In this document: positions 44,153-54,139 of the stretch, piece after piece | How the letters are laid out: every line of letters starts with the position of its first letter | Position numbering within the stretch: position 1 is the first letter of the stretch | DNA from: Asaia bogorensis | GTDB lineage: Bacteria; Pseudomonadota; Alphaproteobacteria; Acetobacterales; Acetobacteraceae | Direction: 5' to 3' | DNA: 64,000 nt | NCBI RefSeq assembly: GCF_900465345.1 | Contig: NZ_UEGO01000031.1 | Location: forward strand, 186,001 to 250,000 | The notes under the pieces: model-generated | Databases searched by the model: none | Told to the model about the DNA's origin: nothing | The model's input: only the letters and a program-made list of their open reading frames with translations | Program-made: the position numbers and the translations under genes

Positions 44153-44692
44153 TTAACCCATGATCATGGCGCTGAAGGTCGCCTCGGCAACCGATACACC
44201 ATCGACGCGTGCAACGCCCTTGAAGCGCCAGACATTGGCGCGGGCGCGCTCTTTCACGACAGTGATGTGCAGCTGGTCACCGGGGCCGACCGGCCGGCGG
44301 AACTTGGCACCCTCGATTGTCATAAAATAGACGAGCTTGCCTTCGAAAGCCTCACCCAGTGTGAGCACGACCAGCGTTGCCGCTGTCTGGGCCATGGCCT
44401 CGACAATGAGCACGCCCGGCATGACGGGCTGCGCCGGGAAATGCCCAGTGAAGAAAGGCTCGTTGATCGTAACGTTCTTGATGCCGGTCGCCGACTCACC
44501 AAGCTTGATATCGACCATCTTGTCGATCATCAGGAAGGGATAGCGATGCGGGATAGCGGCCATGATACGCATGATATCGATAGCCTCGATATCCACCGTT
44601 GCGACCTCGGCTGCGCCGTTGTCAGCCGTGCCGGCCTGCGCCGTTACTTCCTTGTTTTTCTCTTCCGCAGAGGCGTCCAATGTTCTGCTCAC
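44153..44692 (-). CDS. fabZ: 3-hydroxyacyl-ACP dehydratase FabZ
   Basis: A hot-dog-fold dehydratase with catalytic His84 ([11 protein letters not shown]) and Glu98. It dehydrates 3-hydroxyacyl-ACP in fatty acid elongation and competes with LpxA/LpxD for substrate. The 179 residues include a 40-residue acidic N-terminal extension before the usual start of the domain ([19 protein letters not shown]). The start is GTG 44692. A shorter start at an internal codon is possible, but none has a better ribosome binding site. Confidence 0.95.
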   Translation of the reverse strand: MSRTLDASAEEKNKEVTAQAGTADNGAAEVATVDIEAIDIMRIMAAIPHRYPFLMIDKMVDIKLGESATGIKNVTINEPFFTGHFPAQPVMPGVLIVEAMAQTAATLVVLTLGEAFEGKLVYFMTIEGAKFRRPVGPGDQLHITVVKERARANVWRFKGVARVDGVSVAEATFSAMIMG

Positions 44693-44733
44693 TTCTCGTT
44701 CCTGAGCGGGTCGGCCCTGCCAACCACGCCCAA

Positions 44734-44751
44734 TTGTCAGTTACATGACAA
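44734..44751. repeat. Inverted repeat TTGTCA-N6-TGACAA upstream of fabZ
   Basis: A perfect 6-bp inverted repeat around GTTACA in the 127-bp gap between lpxD and fabZ, 42 bp before the fabZ start. It could be an operator or part of an internal promoter for fabZ-lpxA-lpxI. The rest of the gap holds nothing recognisable. Confidence 0.3.
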
Positions 44752-44819
44752 CAGGTTTAACGTGTCCGCCTGCTTCTAGCAAAACTCTGTAGTCATGACC
44801 ACTGCCCGACCGGTCGTGC

Positions 44820-45881
44820 TCAGGCGTCGGGCTTGCCGTCCTTCTTGGCCAGTCTGCGCAGAAAAGCGACATTGCGGAAGAACTCGCGAAAAGGCATGGC
44901 GGGACTGCCAATGACATCCGCACCTGCCTCAACATCCGACATCACACCACATTGTGCGCCGATACGGGCCTTTTCACCAATCTTGATATGCCCGATCAGA
45001 CCAGCCTGAGCGGCAATCGTGACGAAATCACCCAGTTCTGTCGAACCGGAAATGCCAGCTTGAGACACTACAATACAGCAGCGGCCAAGCTGCGCATTGT
45101 GGCCGATCTGGACAAGATTATCGATACGCGTTCCTGCCCCGATTACCGTGTCGCGCATAGAACCACGGTCAATGGTCGAATTTGCGCCAATCTCGACATC
45201 ATGACCCAGAATGACGCGCCCGAGCTGTGGGACGGTCTCGAACCCTGCCGGTCCGACAGCAAAGCCGAAGCCATCCTGTCCAATACGCGCACCCGGATAG
45301 AGGGTGACACGATCATCGAGAATAGCATGAGACAGCGAGACATGCGCGCCGATGCGGCAGGATGCGCCAATCACGACACCCTGCGCCACATCGGCGTGAG
45401 GACCGATGACGCTCCCTGCCCCGATCTGCACATTGGCGCCAATCGTCACGAACGGGCCAATCTCGACACCCTCGCCCAGGACAGCGCTTTCATCGACAAA
45501 CGCCGTCGCATGTACGCCGGGACGCGACGGGGGCACCGGGTGGAAACGGGCGGCGATACGAGCCCAGGCAAGATAAGGTGACTTGCTGACCAGCCCGACA
45601 ACGCCCTCTGGAAGCTTGTCCTTGAAGGCCGGTGCAAGAATGACGGCACCAGCCTTGGTTTCCGCCAGGAGCGGAAGATAACGCCTGTTATCCAGAAAGC
45701 TCACTTCCTGCGCAGTGGCCGCCTGAAGAGGCGCCACACCACGCAACATGCGCTGACCTGACTCACCCTGCCCCACGATCTCGGCATCGGCCCACTCGGC
45801 AAGCGACTGGACCGAAAACGGTCCCTCACGCCCGAAGAAGCGGGGATCGCCGGGGAGAGCGTCTGGCAGGGAAAGCGTCAT
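44820..45881 (-). CDS. lpxD: UDP-3-O-(3-hydroxyacyl)glucosamine N-acyltransferase
   Basis: The 353 residues comprise an N-terminal uridine-binding LpxD domain (about 1-110), a long left-handed beta-helix with hexapeptide repeats (about 115-300), a catalytic His in QIGHNAQLG, and a C-terminal helix. It adds the second hydroxyacyl chain to the lipid A precursor. The gene begins 6 bp after the skp stop, and the order bamA-skp-lpxD-fabZ-lpxA is classical. Confidence 0.97.
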   Translation of the reverse strand: MTLSLPDALPGDPRFFGREGPFSVQSLAEWADAEIVGQGESGQRMLRGVAPLQAATAQEVSFLDNRRYLPLLAETKAGAVILAPAFKDKLPEGVVGLVSKSPYLAWARIAARFHPVPPSRPGVHATAFVDESAVLGEGVEIGPFVTIGANVQIGAGSVIGPHADVAQGVVIGASCRIGAHVSLSHAILDDRVTLYPGARIGQDGFGFAVGPAGFETVPQLGRVILGHDVEIGANSTIDRGSMRDTVIGAGTRIDNLVQIGHNAQLGRCCIVVSQAGISGSTELGDFVTIAAQAGLIGHIKIGEKARIGAQCGVMSDVEAGADVIGSPAMPFREFFRNVAFLRRLAKKDGKPDA

Positions 45882-45887
45882 GACAGA

Positions 45888-46799
45888 TCAGTGCTTTCTG
45901 AGGATGGAGGCAGGAGCGGCTTGCGGCGCAGGAGCCGCCGGTGCTGCGGCGGGACCGGGGCCAACTTGCGAGTTCGTATCTTCATCCGCAGTGGTTGGCA
46001 TCTTGCCCGACTTTGCCAGCACTTCAGGATCGACGTCCTCAGCAGGAATGAAGACATGCGGCAGAACCTTGTTCAGGACCTTGGCTGTCTCTTCCGTGAT
46101 GTCCTGACCATCGACATGCAGGGCGACCTGTTCGCTATGCAGAACGAGGTTCATGCTGTGGGATGCAGCAACCTGACGCACGATACGAACCAGCTCACGC
46201 TCGATCTGGTTCAGGGAAACATTGGCTGCTTCCTGAATGATCCGGGCGCGATTGGCAAAATCACGCTGCGCCTTGGCGCGACGCTCCTGCAAATGACGCT
46301 CACGCAGCTGGATCTGCTCTGAAGTCAGCGTACGGGCGCTTTCCTGCAGCTTCTGCTGCTCGGCACGCCAGCCAGCCTGCTCCTTCTGGGCCGCAGCGGC
46401 GAGCTTGTCGCGGCGCTCGCCCAGAACACGCTGCGCCTCGGCAGCCGCGCTGGAGAGACGCATGACGGTCGGAATGCTGATCACACCGAGCAGGGCGGCC
46501 GGCGGCGGTGCCGCCTTGGGCAGATCGGGTGAGTCAGGAATAGGAGGCTGCGGCAGAACGGGCGGCGTTTCAGGCTGCTGCATCGGTTCATCAGCATCCT
46601 GCGCCATAGGCTGCGCGACAGGAACGCGACGAACCGGATGCGGCGCGGCAGGAGCCGGCTGCTGGGCTGTCTTGGGAACAAACCAGCCACCATTGCCGGA
46701 GGCGTTCTGGGCAGATTGTGCCTGGGCCAGGCTCGGCAGGCTGACGGAAGCGAGCAGTGCCGAAGCAGCCACGAAACGGGCTGCCGAGAAAATGGACAT
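45888..46799 (-). CDS. skp: OmpH/Skp-family periplasmic chaperone, extended form
   Basis: A 303-residue protein with a signal peptide (ending LAQAQ, about residue 28), a proline-rich N-terminal region (about 30-100), the OmpH core starting at GVISIPTVMR, with a long charged coiled coil (about 125-210), and a second proline/alanine-rich tail (about 265-303). E. coli Skp has 161 residues, so both flanks are extra. Skp trimers hold unfolded outer-membrane proteins for the BAM complex; bamA is the neighbour upstream. Confidence 0.9.
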   Translation of the reverse strand: MSIFSAARFVAASALLASVSLPSLAQAQSAQNASGNGGWFVPKTAQQPAPAAPHPVRRVPVAQPMAQDADEPMQQPETPPVLPQPPIPDSPDLPKAAPPPAALLGVISIPTVMRLSSAAAEAQRVLGERRDKLAAAAQKEQAGWRAEQQKLQESARTLTSEQIQLRERHLQERRAKAQRDFANRARIIQEAANVSLNQIERELVRIVRQVAASHSMNLVLHSEQVALHVDGQDITEETAKVLNKVLPHVFIPAEDVDPEVLAKSGKMPTTADEDTNSQVGPGPAAAPAAPAPQAAPASILRKH

Positions 46800-46870
46800 G
46801 GAAACCTCTGTTCAAGACCGGGTGGCTATCGCCTTCTTGGCGGGCGATAGCACAGAGCGGTAAGCGGAGA

Positions 46871-49303
46871 TCAGAATTGCTGCCCGAAGCCGAAACGGAT
46901 CGGGTAGAGACGGTCGTTGCGCGACTTGCGGATCGGCACGGCGGCGTCGATATTTACGAGGCCAAACGGGCTTTTCCAGGAAATACCAAGACCCGTGGTA
47001 ACACGCGGTGTGAGCGTGTTACCCGTGACAGGCGTGTATTTGGCCTGCGTCGGGTTGGTGTAGAGATTCTTTACGCGCAGCCCTGCAAGGCTACCGGCAT
47101 CGACGAAGTAACGTCCGGAAATCCCGACATCCTCACCCATGGGCAGCGGGAAGTTAAGCTGGGCAGACGCCGTGTAGATGAAGCGACCACCGATCAGATC
47201 TTCCTGACCCGGTAGCGGGTTATCGATACTTGTATGACCCGTACGCGGACCGGCACCACCCTGCAGGAAGCCGCGCAGGTTTTCACCACCAAGATAGAAG
47301 TTGTCGATGATGCTGACATTGCTGCTCTTGGACCAGTCGCCCATATAGCCGACGCCGCCCTTGAACTGCAGGCCCCAGTCATGGTTACCGGTCACGGAAT
47401 CGAGCGGCACATAATACTGGCCATCGAACTTGGCGCGCAGATACTTCACGTCGCCGCCCACGCCGGCGAAATCTCCGCTCAGGTTCAGCACATAGCCTTT
47501 GCGCGGACGCATGCGGTTATCGCGACGGTCATAGGTGAGCGTGGTGCTCAGCTGCGAGAGCAGCGACCAGCCTGCCGAATCCTGCACATAATAGGACGGC
47601 ACATACTGATAGCCGTAGGTCGCAATATCGCTCTGGCTGAAGATGTTGCCGACGCGACGATCGATCAGCGAGTAGCTCCAGGATTGCGAGAGGTAGTTGT
47701 TATACGAATACCCCATGCGCAGCGTCATACCGTAACGGCCCTCTTTATAGGACTGATAGGTCTGATAGTTGTTCTCGATACCGAAGATATCGATACCAGC
47801 AACGATATTGCGGTTCAGGAAGTAGGGATCGGTCAGCGAGAGATCGACCTGTTTCTGATAATACGCAACCGTTCCGGAGATGCCGGCATCCATGCCCGTG
47901 CCAAGCAGGTTATGCTGCTTGACCGAGCCGTTACCGAGAATACCAACGTCGGTCGAGTAACCACCACCAAGCGAAAATTCGCCGGTCGGCTTCTCAACCA
48001 CGTTCGCCGCAACGTTCACCTTGTCCGGTGCCGAACCCTGGGTCTGATCGACGGAAACCGTGCTGAAATAGCCGAGATCCTGAAGCGCAGCCTTTGAGTA
48101 CTTGCGATCGAACGGGGTGTACGGGTCGCCCTCTGCCATAGGCAGCGCACGACGGATGACCTTGTCCTTGGTCACCGTGTTGCCGTTGATGTCGATGCGC
48201 TCGACATAGACATGCGGTCCTTCGTTCACATCGAACAGCAGATCGACAATGCGCTTTTCAGGATTGCGGGCAATTTCGGAACGAACCATCGCAAACGGAT
48301 GGCCTGTCGCCTGCAGACGCTCCTGCATACCCGTCACGTTGTTCTGGATGGCAGTGCCATCGTACCACTGATGCGGGAACAGATCGATGTACTGCTTGAG
48401 ATCCTTTCCTTCGACGTGACGAAGGCTGGAACGCACATCCATCTTGCCAATGCGGTAACGCGGCCCCTCATCCACCGTGAAGGTGATGATGAAGTTCTTG
48501 CGGTCAGGTGAGAGTTCACCCGTCGCATTGATCATGTGGAAATCCACATAACCATTATGCAGATAGAAGCGACGCAGCAATTCGGCATCGTACTTCACAC
48601 GCTCAGGGTTATACTCGTCCGATGAGGAGAAGAAGCGATACCACTCTGTCTCCTTGGACGAGATCACAGAGGCCAGACGGGCTTCACTGAACGCCTTGTT
48701 GCCGACGAACACGACCTTGTTGATCAGGGTCTGGCGCGCTTCGTTGATCTTGAAGATCACATCGACACGGTTATGCGACAGCTTGATGATCTGCGGCGTA
48801 ACGGTCGCGCCGAAACGGGCCTTCGAGGCATAGAGATCGAGCAGCTTCTGACGATCAGCCGCAGCCGCCTGCGAGGAGAACACGGCGCGCGGTCGCATGG
48901 CGATTTCCTTGCGCAGATCCTCGTCCTTAACCGCATGATTGCCCTCGAAGGCGATGCGATTGACAATAGGGTTCTCAATCAGGTCCACGGTCAGCGTGCC
49001 GCCCGTGCGACGCAGCGTCACGTCCTTGAACAGGCCGGTCGCATACAGCGTCTTGAGCGAACGATCGAGATCGTCCTGGTTGAAACGGTCACCGGGCTGC
49101 ACCACCATATAGGACAGCACGGTGCTGGTTTCGATGCGGGTGTTACCCTTCACGTCGATCGCCTCGATCATCTGCCCATTGGCCTGCCGCGATGCGGCTG
49201 CCTGGTGATGCGAAGGACGGCGGGTTTTCTGAGCCTCGGCCTTCCCTGCCCAAACAGGGAGTATGCAGACCGAAGCAAGGAGAACGAGGCGTTTACCTGA
49301 CAA
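46871..49303 (-). CDS. bamA: Outer-membrane protein assembly factor BamA
   Basis: An 810-residue Omp85 protein: signal peptide (KRLVLLASVCILPVWAGKAEA), five POTRA domains (about residues 40-440) and a C-terminal 16-strand barrel with GxNxRGF-like NLRGFLQGG and a terminal aromatic Phe (FGFGQQF). It folds and inserts outer-membrane proteins. I accept the TTG start at 49303, because AAGGA lies 9 bases upstream and the signal peptide follows at once. The 194-bp gap before it may contain its own promoter and holds a small CCGGA/TCCGG hairpin (49404-49417). Confidence 0.96.
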   Translation of the reverse strand: MSGKRLVLLASVCILPVWAGKAEAQKTRRPSHHQAAASRQANGQMIEAIDVKGNTRIETSTVLSYMVVQPGDRFNQDDLDRSLKTLYATGLFKDVTLRRTGGTLTVDLIENPIVNRIAFEGNHAVKDEDLRKEIAMRPRAVFSSQAAAADRQKLLDLYASKARFGATVTPQIIKLSHNRVDVIFKINEARQTLINKVVFVGNKAFSEARLASVISSKETEWYRFFSSSDEYNPERVKYDAELLRRFYLHNGYVDFHMINATGELSPDRKNFIITFTVDEGPRYRIGKMDVRSSLRHVEGKDLKQYIDLFPHQWYDGTAIQNNVTGMQERLQATGHPFAMVRSEIARNPEKRIVDLLFDVNEGPHVYVERIDINGNTVTKDKVIRRALPMAEGDPYTPFDRKYSKAALQDLGYFSTVSVDQTQGSAPDKVNVAANVVEKPTGEFSLGGGYSTDVGILGNGSVKQHNLLGTGMDAGISGTVAYYQKQVDLSLTDPYFLNRNIVAGIDIFGIENNYQTYQSYKEGRYGMTLRMGYSYNNYLSQSWSYSLIDRRVGNIFSQSDIATYGYQYVPSYYVQDSAGWSLLSQLSTTLTYDRRDNRMRPRKGYVLNLSGDFAGVGGDVKYLRAKFDGQYYVPLDSVTGNHDWGLQFKGGVGYMGDWSKSSNVSIIDNFYLGGENLRGFLQGGAGPRTGHTSIDNPLPGQEDLIGGRFIYTASAQLNFPLPMGEDVGISGRYFVDAGSLAGLRVKNLYTNPTQAKYTPVTGNTLTPRVTTGLGISWKSPFGLVNIDAAVPIRKSRNDRLYPIRFGFGQQF

Positions 49304-49497
49304 GACGGACGTTCCTTAACTTCATCAACCCGACGTGAAGGTTTATTTCAGACAATTTAAATTTCCGCAACGAAGCGACTACTCCGCAGCTGGCCCACTT
49401 CATCCGGACGTATCCGGTTTAGCCCCCCTGAGCAAGCGTCCTGCCACATGAAGTGTCGTAACACTCTGTGTCAGTGACAGGCACTTCCAGCGTTTTC

Positions 49498-50583
49498 CTA
49501 GCGAAACAGACCAAGATTCGATAGGTCGTTGAAGGTAGAAAACAGGAACAGCGCAGCAATGATGGCGAACCCGGCCTGATAGCTGATTTCCTGTACCTTG
49601 CGTGAGACAGGTTTCCCCCGCACAGCCTCAGCCGCGTAAAAGACGAGCCGCCCACCGTCGAGCAGTGGGATGGGAAAGAGATTGATCAGGCCCAGATTGA
49701 TGGACAAAAGCGCCATGAAAGACAGGATGCTGGCAAAGCCGTAATGGGCCACCTGCCCTGAGAGCTGGGCAATCCGGATCGTCCCACCAAGCTCTCGCGC
49801 ACTGCGATGACCCGTAATGATCTGCCAGACGCCCTGTAATGTCTGCACCGAGACCAGCCAGGTTTCATGCAGCCCTGCCGTAACAGCGCTTGCAAAACCC
49901 ATCGGCTTGCCAGGCACCAACTGTGCCATGATGCCGATGCTGCCCGTGTCCGGGGCACCCAGCTTGCCCGGAACGCGGTCCAGGGTGATGGGGAGGCTGA
50001 GGTCCTGGTCACCGCGATGAATCCCGAGCGTCGTGCTCTCGCCCGGCATCTTCACGGCATGCGCCTGGATGTCGGCAAAATTGAACACATCCAGCGATCC
50101 CAGCCGGGTAATCACGTCACCCTTCTGCAATCCGGCCTTTTCCGCGGCGCTATGCGGCACAACCTGCGAGACTTCGTTCTTCAACTCGGGTTTGCCGACC
50201 GAGATATACAGCACCGTAAAAAGCAGGATCGCGAAAACAAAGTTGAATACCGGGCCCATGACGATCACCAACATGCGCGAGCCGACTGGTTTGTCGTGGA
50301 ACGTCTGACCTGGGACCCACGCCGCCTTTTGCTCAGGCGTTGCATCCTCGGGGTCTTCAAACCCATGTGGCTTGACGAAACCACCAAGTGGAACGGCCGA
50401 GATACGCCATTCCGTGCCCGTGCGGTCATGCCAGCGATAAAGCGCAGGCCCGAAGCCGATCGAGAACGTATCGACCTTCACACCGCGCCAGCGCGCGGCA
50501 AGGTAATGCCCCATCTCGTGAACGAAAACGAGCACCCCCAGGATGAGGGCGAAAGCAAGAATCGTCACCGCGAATTCATGCAT
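49498..50583 (-). CDS. rseP: RIP metalloprotease RseP
   Basis: A 361-residue site-2 intramembrane protease with the zinc motif HEMGH (His22, Glu23, His26) in the first helix, one PDZ domain (about residues 105-190) and LLDGGRL containing the third ligand. It cleaves membrane-bound anti-sigma factors and remnant signal peptides. ATG 50583 has GGAG 9 bases upstream and overlaps the dxr stop by 8 bp; a 5-codon longer start is less likely. Substrate candidates are not encoded nearby. Confidence 0.95.
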   Translation of the reverse strand: MHEFAVTILAFALILGVLVFVHEMGHYLAARWRGVKVDTFSIGFGPALYRWHDRTGTEWRISAVPLGGFVKPHGFEDPEDATPEQKAAWVPGQTFHDKPVGSRMLVIVMGPVFNFVFAILLFTVLYISVGKPELKNEVSQVVPHSAAEKAGLQKGDVITRLGSLDVFNFADIQAHAVKMPGESTTLGIHRGDQDLSLPITLDRVPGKLGAPDTGSIGIMAQLVPGKPMGFASAVTAGLHETWLVSVQTLQGVWQIITGHRSARELGGTIRIAQLSGQVAHYGFASILSFMALLSINLGLINLFPIPLLDGGRLVFYAAEAVRGKPVSRKVQEISYQAGFAIIAALFLFSTFNDLSNLGLFR

Positions 50584-51778
50584 GGAGCGTCTCCGCACCG
50601 TTCAGGGAATTGCTGCGCTCGCGCGATACGAAGGCCTCGGCTACGCGACGGGCTTCTGCATCCCAGTGCAGCACCTCATCAAGGGTATCGAGCTTGGGAG
50701 CCCCAAGCTTTTCCATGGCATAGGCTATCGTGTCCCCGATCCCGAGGAACCCGATACGACGGCCGAGGAAGGCCTCGACGGCGATTTCGTTGGCCGCAGA
50801 GAAAATGGTGGGGGAGGCCGCCCCGGCACAAAGGGCCTCACGGGCCAGACGCAGTGCGGGGAAACGCACCTCGTCTGGCGCTTCGAAATCCAGACGGGCA
50901 AGCGCCGCCAGATCGAGACGCGGCGCGTTGGTCTGCATACGTTCGGGCCAGGCTAGGGTGTTGGCGATGGGCACGCGCATATCGGGCGCACCGAGCTGCG
51001 CAATAAGGCTGCCGTCGCGGAACTGCACCATGCCATGAACAGCTGATTGGGGATGAACCAGCACGTCGATCTGTTCGTTGCTCAGGCCGAAGATGCGGGC
51101 GGCCTCGATCACTTCGAGTCCCTTATTGGCCATCGAGGCAGAGTCGATCGTGATCTTGGCCCCCATGCTCCACGTCGGATGCTTGAGCGCATGTTCCGGT
51201 GTGGCGGCACGCATGGTTTCAATCGAGGCACAACGGAACGGCCCGCCGGACGCGGTCAGCACGATCTTCTCGACGCTCTCGATCGGGCTGCCTGTCAGGC
51301 TCTGGAAGATGGCGTTATGTTCGGAATCAACAGGAAGAAGGGTCGCCCCTGCTGCCGCAACCTCACGCAGCATGACGTCACCGGCGCTGACGAGCGCCTC
51401 CTTGTTGGCGAGCGCGATAGCGCGGCCATTCCGTGTCGCTGCGAGGGTTGGCTCAAGCCCTGCGGCCCCGGTAATGGCGGCCATCGTCCAGTCGGCCTCC
51501 ATGGCAGCGGCTTCGATGACCGCCTTGCGTCCACCCGCCGCTTGGACGCCGCTCCCTTTCAACCGGTCGCGCAGTTCCTCCAGCAGGGATTCGTCGTTGA
51601 TGACGGCAATTTCCGCATGCAGGGCGATTGCCTGCTCTGCCAGCAAGGCAACATTGCGCCCACCAACAAGGGCCCGGATCTGGAAACGTGCCGGTTCTGC
51701 CAGCAGGAGATCGATCGTCGAGCAGCCGATACTGCCGGTGCTGCCAAGAACGGTGATGCTGCGTGGTGAAGCGGTCAT
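50576..51778 (-). CDS. dxr: 1-deoxy-D-xylulose 5-phosphate reductoisomerase
   Basis: The 400-residue enzyme shows the NADPH motif GSTGSIG at residues 11-17, LANKEALVSAG, and PVDSEHNAIFQ with metal-binding residues. It makes 2-C-methyl-D-erythritol 4-phosphate in the non-mevalonate isoprenoid pathway, which feeds the undecaprenyl carrier made by UppS in the same unit. It begins 19 bp after cdsA. Confidence 0.97.
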   Translation of the reverse strand: MTASPRSITVLGSTGSIGCSTIDLLLAEPARFQIRALVGGRNVALLAEQAIALHAEIAVINDESLLEELRDRLKGSGVQAAGGRKAVIEAAAMEADWTMAAITGAAGLEPTLAATRNGRAIALANKEALVSAGDVMLREVAAAGATLLPVDSEHNAIFQSLTGSPIESVEKIVLTASGGPFRCASIETMRAATPEHALKHPTWSMGAKITIDSASMANKGLEVIEAARIFGLSNEQIDVLVHPQSAVHGMVQFRDGSLIAQLGAPDMRVPIANTLAWPERMQTNAPRLDLAALARLDFEAPDEVRFPALRLAREALCAGAASPTIFSAANEIAVEAFLGRRIGFLGIGDTIAYAMEKLGAPKLDTLDEVLHWDAEARRVAEAFVSRERSNSLNGAETLHA

Positions 51779-51797
51779 GATCCCAGGATACTCCAGA

Positions 51798-52664
51798 TCA
51801 ATGCGATGAAGCAGAAGATGAAACGAAAAAATGCGTCAGGGCCACGATCACATCATGGGGCGTGGCGTCCCAGAAAATATGTGTGGGCACGCACAGGGAG
51901 AGCAGCGCTGCAAGAGGCGCGGCAGCAAGAAGTCCGTCAAACCGGTCAAGCAGCCCGCCATGACCGGGTATAAGCTTACCCGAGTCCTTGATCCCGACCC
52001 GACGTTTGGCAGCGCTCTCGGCAAGGTCGCCGGACTGCGAGGCACAGCCGAGCACCATGGCCCACAGGAGCCCACCCAGGGGCGAGCCAAGACCTGAGAG
52101 AAACGCCGTTGCCGCACCGGCCATACCGGCCGCCACCAGGCCACCAACCGCGCCAGAGCGGGTCTTGCCGGGAGAAATGCGCGGCGCAAGCTTCGGCCCG
52201 CCGAAAATACGTCCTGCAAGATAGGCGCCGCTATCACTGGCAATCACGACCACCACAACAAAAAGGACGAGTACAGCGCCTTGCGAAGGCTCTCTCAGCC
52301 AGAAGAGGGAGAGCCCCCCCAATGCTGCCACGGCTACGCAGGCCCATTGGGCAGCGCCGAAAACACCTGCCGCGAACACCAGGGCAAAGGCGACACGCCA
52401 CTCGCCCCTCATCGCCGCAAGCAGCGCTACCAACGGCCAGGCGAGAAGCAGCCAGCCACGCCAGTGCAAGGCGCCACGTCCCCATCGCAGCCCTGCCATT
52501 GCCATGGCCTCATAGACAAGCCCGAGACTGACAAGCAGAATCATGGCCCGATAAGCCAGTCCGCCCATCAGGATACAGAACACCGCCACGGGAACGATAA
52601 TAGCTGCTGAGATGAGGCGCAGGCGCAGATCAGACCAGCGCTGGGCGGCACTTTGCTGACTCAC
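51798..52664 (-). CDS. cdsA: Phosphatidate cytidylyltransferase
   Basis: A 288-residue integral membrane enzyme with about eight helices and the C-terminal CDS signature SDSGAYLAGRIFGGPKLAP...SPGKTRSG. It makes CDP-diacylglycerol from phosphatidate and CTP for phospholipid synthesis. GTG 52664 overlaps the uppS stop (GTGA). Confidence 0.95.
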   Translation of the reverse strand: MSQQSAAQRWSDLRLRLISAAIIVPVAVFCILMGGLAYRAMILLVSLGLVYEAMAMAGLRWGRGALHWRGWLLLAWPLVALLAAMRGEWRVAFALVFAAGVFGAAQWACVAVAALGGLSLFWLREPSQGAVLVLFVVVVVIASDSGAYLAGRIFGGPKLAPRISPGKTRSGAVGGLVAAGMAGAATAFLSGLGSPLGGLLWAMVLGCASQSGDLAESAAKRRVGIKDSGKLIPGHGGLLDRFDGLLAAAPLAALLSLCVPTHIFWDATPHDVIVALTHFFVSSSASSH

Positions 52665-53437
52665 AGAGCGCCATCCGGTGCGAGGCGTTTGCCGAAGCGG
52701 CGCTCGCGTCGAGAAAAATCACTCATGAGATCTGCAAAATGATCCTCGTTGAAATCCGGCCACATCACATCCAGAAAAGCCAGTTCAGCATAAGCCGACT
52801 CCCAGAGCAGAAAATTGGACAGCCGCCTCTCGCCACTGGTTCGCACAATCAGGTCTGGATCGGGAAAAGGAGAAGTCTGAAGAAAATCGCCGAAAGCTGC
52901 CTCGCCCAGACCATCCAGGTCAATTTCGCCACGCGAGGCGGCAAGGGCCATTTTCTTCGCCGCGCTCAGCATATCGTGACGTGCGCCATACGACAGGGCG
53001 AGGATCATGGTCAGACGGGTGTTTCTCGCCGTGAGCGTACGTGCACGATCAATTTCGGCCCGCAACCCGGCGTCGAAACGGGTCAGATCACCGATGAAAT
53101 CGAGCCTGACATTCTGCTCGTGCAGTTCGGCAACCTTGTGCCGAAGATAAAAACGCAGAAGCGATGTCAGGTCCGAAACCTCCTCGCTGGTGCGGTTCCA
53201 GTTTTCCGACGAAAAGGCATAGAGCGTCAGATAACGCACGCCCGCAGTGATGGCCGCCCTGACACAGCGCCTGACGGCCTCGGCACCTGCGCGATGCCCG
53301 GCCATGACCGGCTTGCCCCGCGCACGCGCCCAGCGCCCGTTGCCGTCCATGATGACGGCCACATGGCGAGGCATTGTCGCAAGGTCCAGCCCGGTGGCCG
53401 GAGCAGTATGAGCGCGTGAGGAGGACACTGCCTTCAA
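52661..53437 (-). CDS. uppS: Undecaprenyl diphosphate synthase (cis-prenyltransferase)
   Basis: The 258 residues include the catalytic Asp31 in IMDGNGRWA, GHRAGAEAV and the C-terminal SGERRLSNFLLWESAYAEL. It elongates farnesyl diphosphate with isopentenyl units to the C55 carrier lipid for peptidoglycan and LPS. The start may be TTG 53437, directly after the frr stop, or GTG 53428; both give a short flexible N-terminus. Confidence 0.96.
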   Translation of the reverse strand: MKAVSSSRAHTAPATGLDLATMPRHVAVIMDGNGRWARARGKPVMAGHRAGAEAVRRCVRAAITAGVRYLTLYAFSSENWNRTSEEVSDLTSLLRFYLRHKVAELHEQNVRLDFIGDLTRFDAGLRAEIDRARTLTARNTRLTMILALSYGARHDMLSAAKKMALAASRGEIDLDGLGEAAFGDFLQTSPFPDPDLIVRTSGERRLSNFLLWESAYAELAFLDVMWPDFNEDHFADLMSDFSRRERRFGKRLAPDGAL

Positions 53438-54004
53438 TCAGACCTGCTTGATCTCGCGCTCCTTGTCCGCCAGCATGTCATCAACCTTCTTGATGTACTG
53501 GTCAGTGAGTTTCTGAACACCGTCAGACCAGACCTTCATGTCATCCTGGCTGATCTCGCTCTTCTTCTCGTGGGTCTTGATCTGATCCATCCCGTCACGA
53601 CGCACATTACGCACGGCAATCTTGCCATTTTCAGCATAGCGCCCTGCGGCGCGGGCCAGTTCGGTACGGCGTTCTTCCGTAAGCTGGGGAATTGGCACGC
53701 GCACTGTCTGGCCGTCTGCTGCCGGGTTGAGCCCCAGACCAGCATCGCGGATAGCACGCTCGACGGCACCAACCAGGCCACGATCCCAGACCGAAACCGT
53801 CAACATGCGCGCTTCGGGAACGGCAATCGAGCCCACCTGCGAAAGGGGCACTTCGCTGCCATAAGCTTCCACACGGACCGGTTCGAGCAGGTTCGGGCTG
53901 GCACGACCCGAGCGCAGGCCCGAAAGATCACGGCGCAGGCTTTCCAGGGCGCCATCCATGCGGCGCGTCAGATCGTCAAGCAGATCGTTCAGTTCGGCAG
54001 GCAT
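53438..54004 (-). CDS. frr: Ribosome recycling factor
   Basis: A 188-residue two-domain protein whose [17 protein letters not shown] and C-terminal DKYIKKVD-like [17 protein letters not shown] are diagnostic. With EF-G it splits post-termination ribosomes. ATG 54004 is preceded by AAGGAG at 6 bases, which settles the start against a TTG five codons upstream. It lies 135 bp after pyrH. Confidence 0.97.
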   Translation of the reverse strand: MPAELNDLLDDLTRRMDGALESLRRDLSGLRSGRASPNLLEPVRVEAYGSEVPLSQVGSIAVPEARMLTVSVWDRGLVGAVERAIRDAGLGLNPAADGQTVRVPIPQLTEERRTELARAAGRYAENGKIAVRNVRRDGMDQIKTHEKKSEISQDDMKVWSDGVQKLTDQYIKKVDDMLADKEREIKQV

Positions 54005-54139
54005 TGGTCTCTCCTTCAATACGGTTCAGGCACCCGGACGGGGCAAGCGCCCTGGCGTGGTGACGGGGCATTGGCGTGTCATCTCAGGGGCGCTGTGTTC
54101 CACGGGCGTCGATACAGCCCGCCCGGTGAATGGCCTGGA

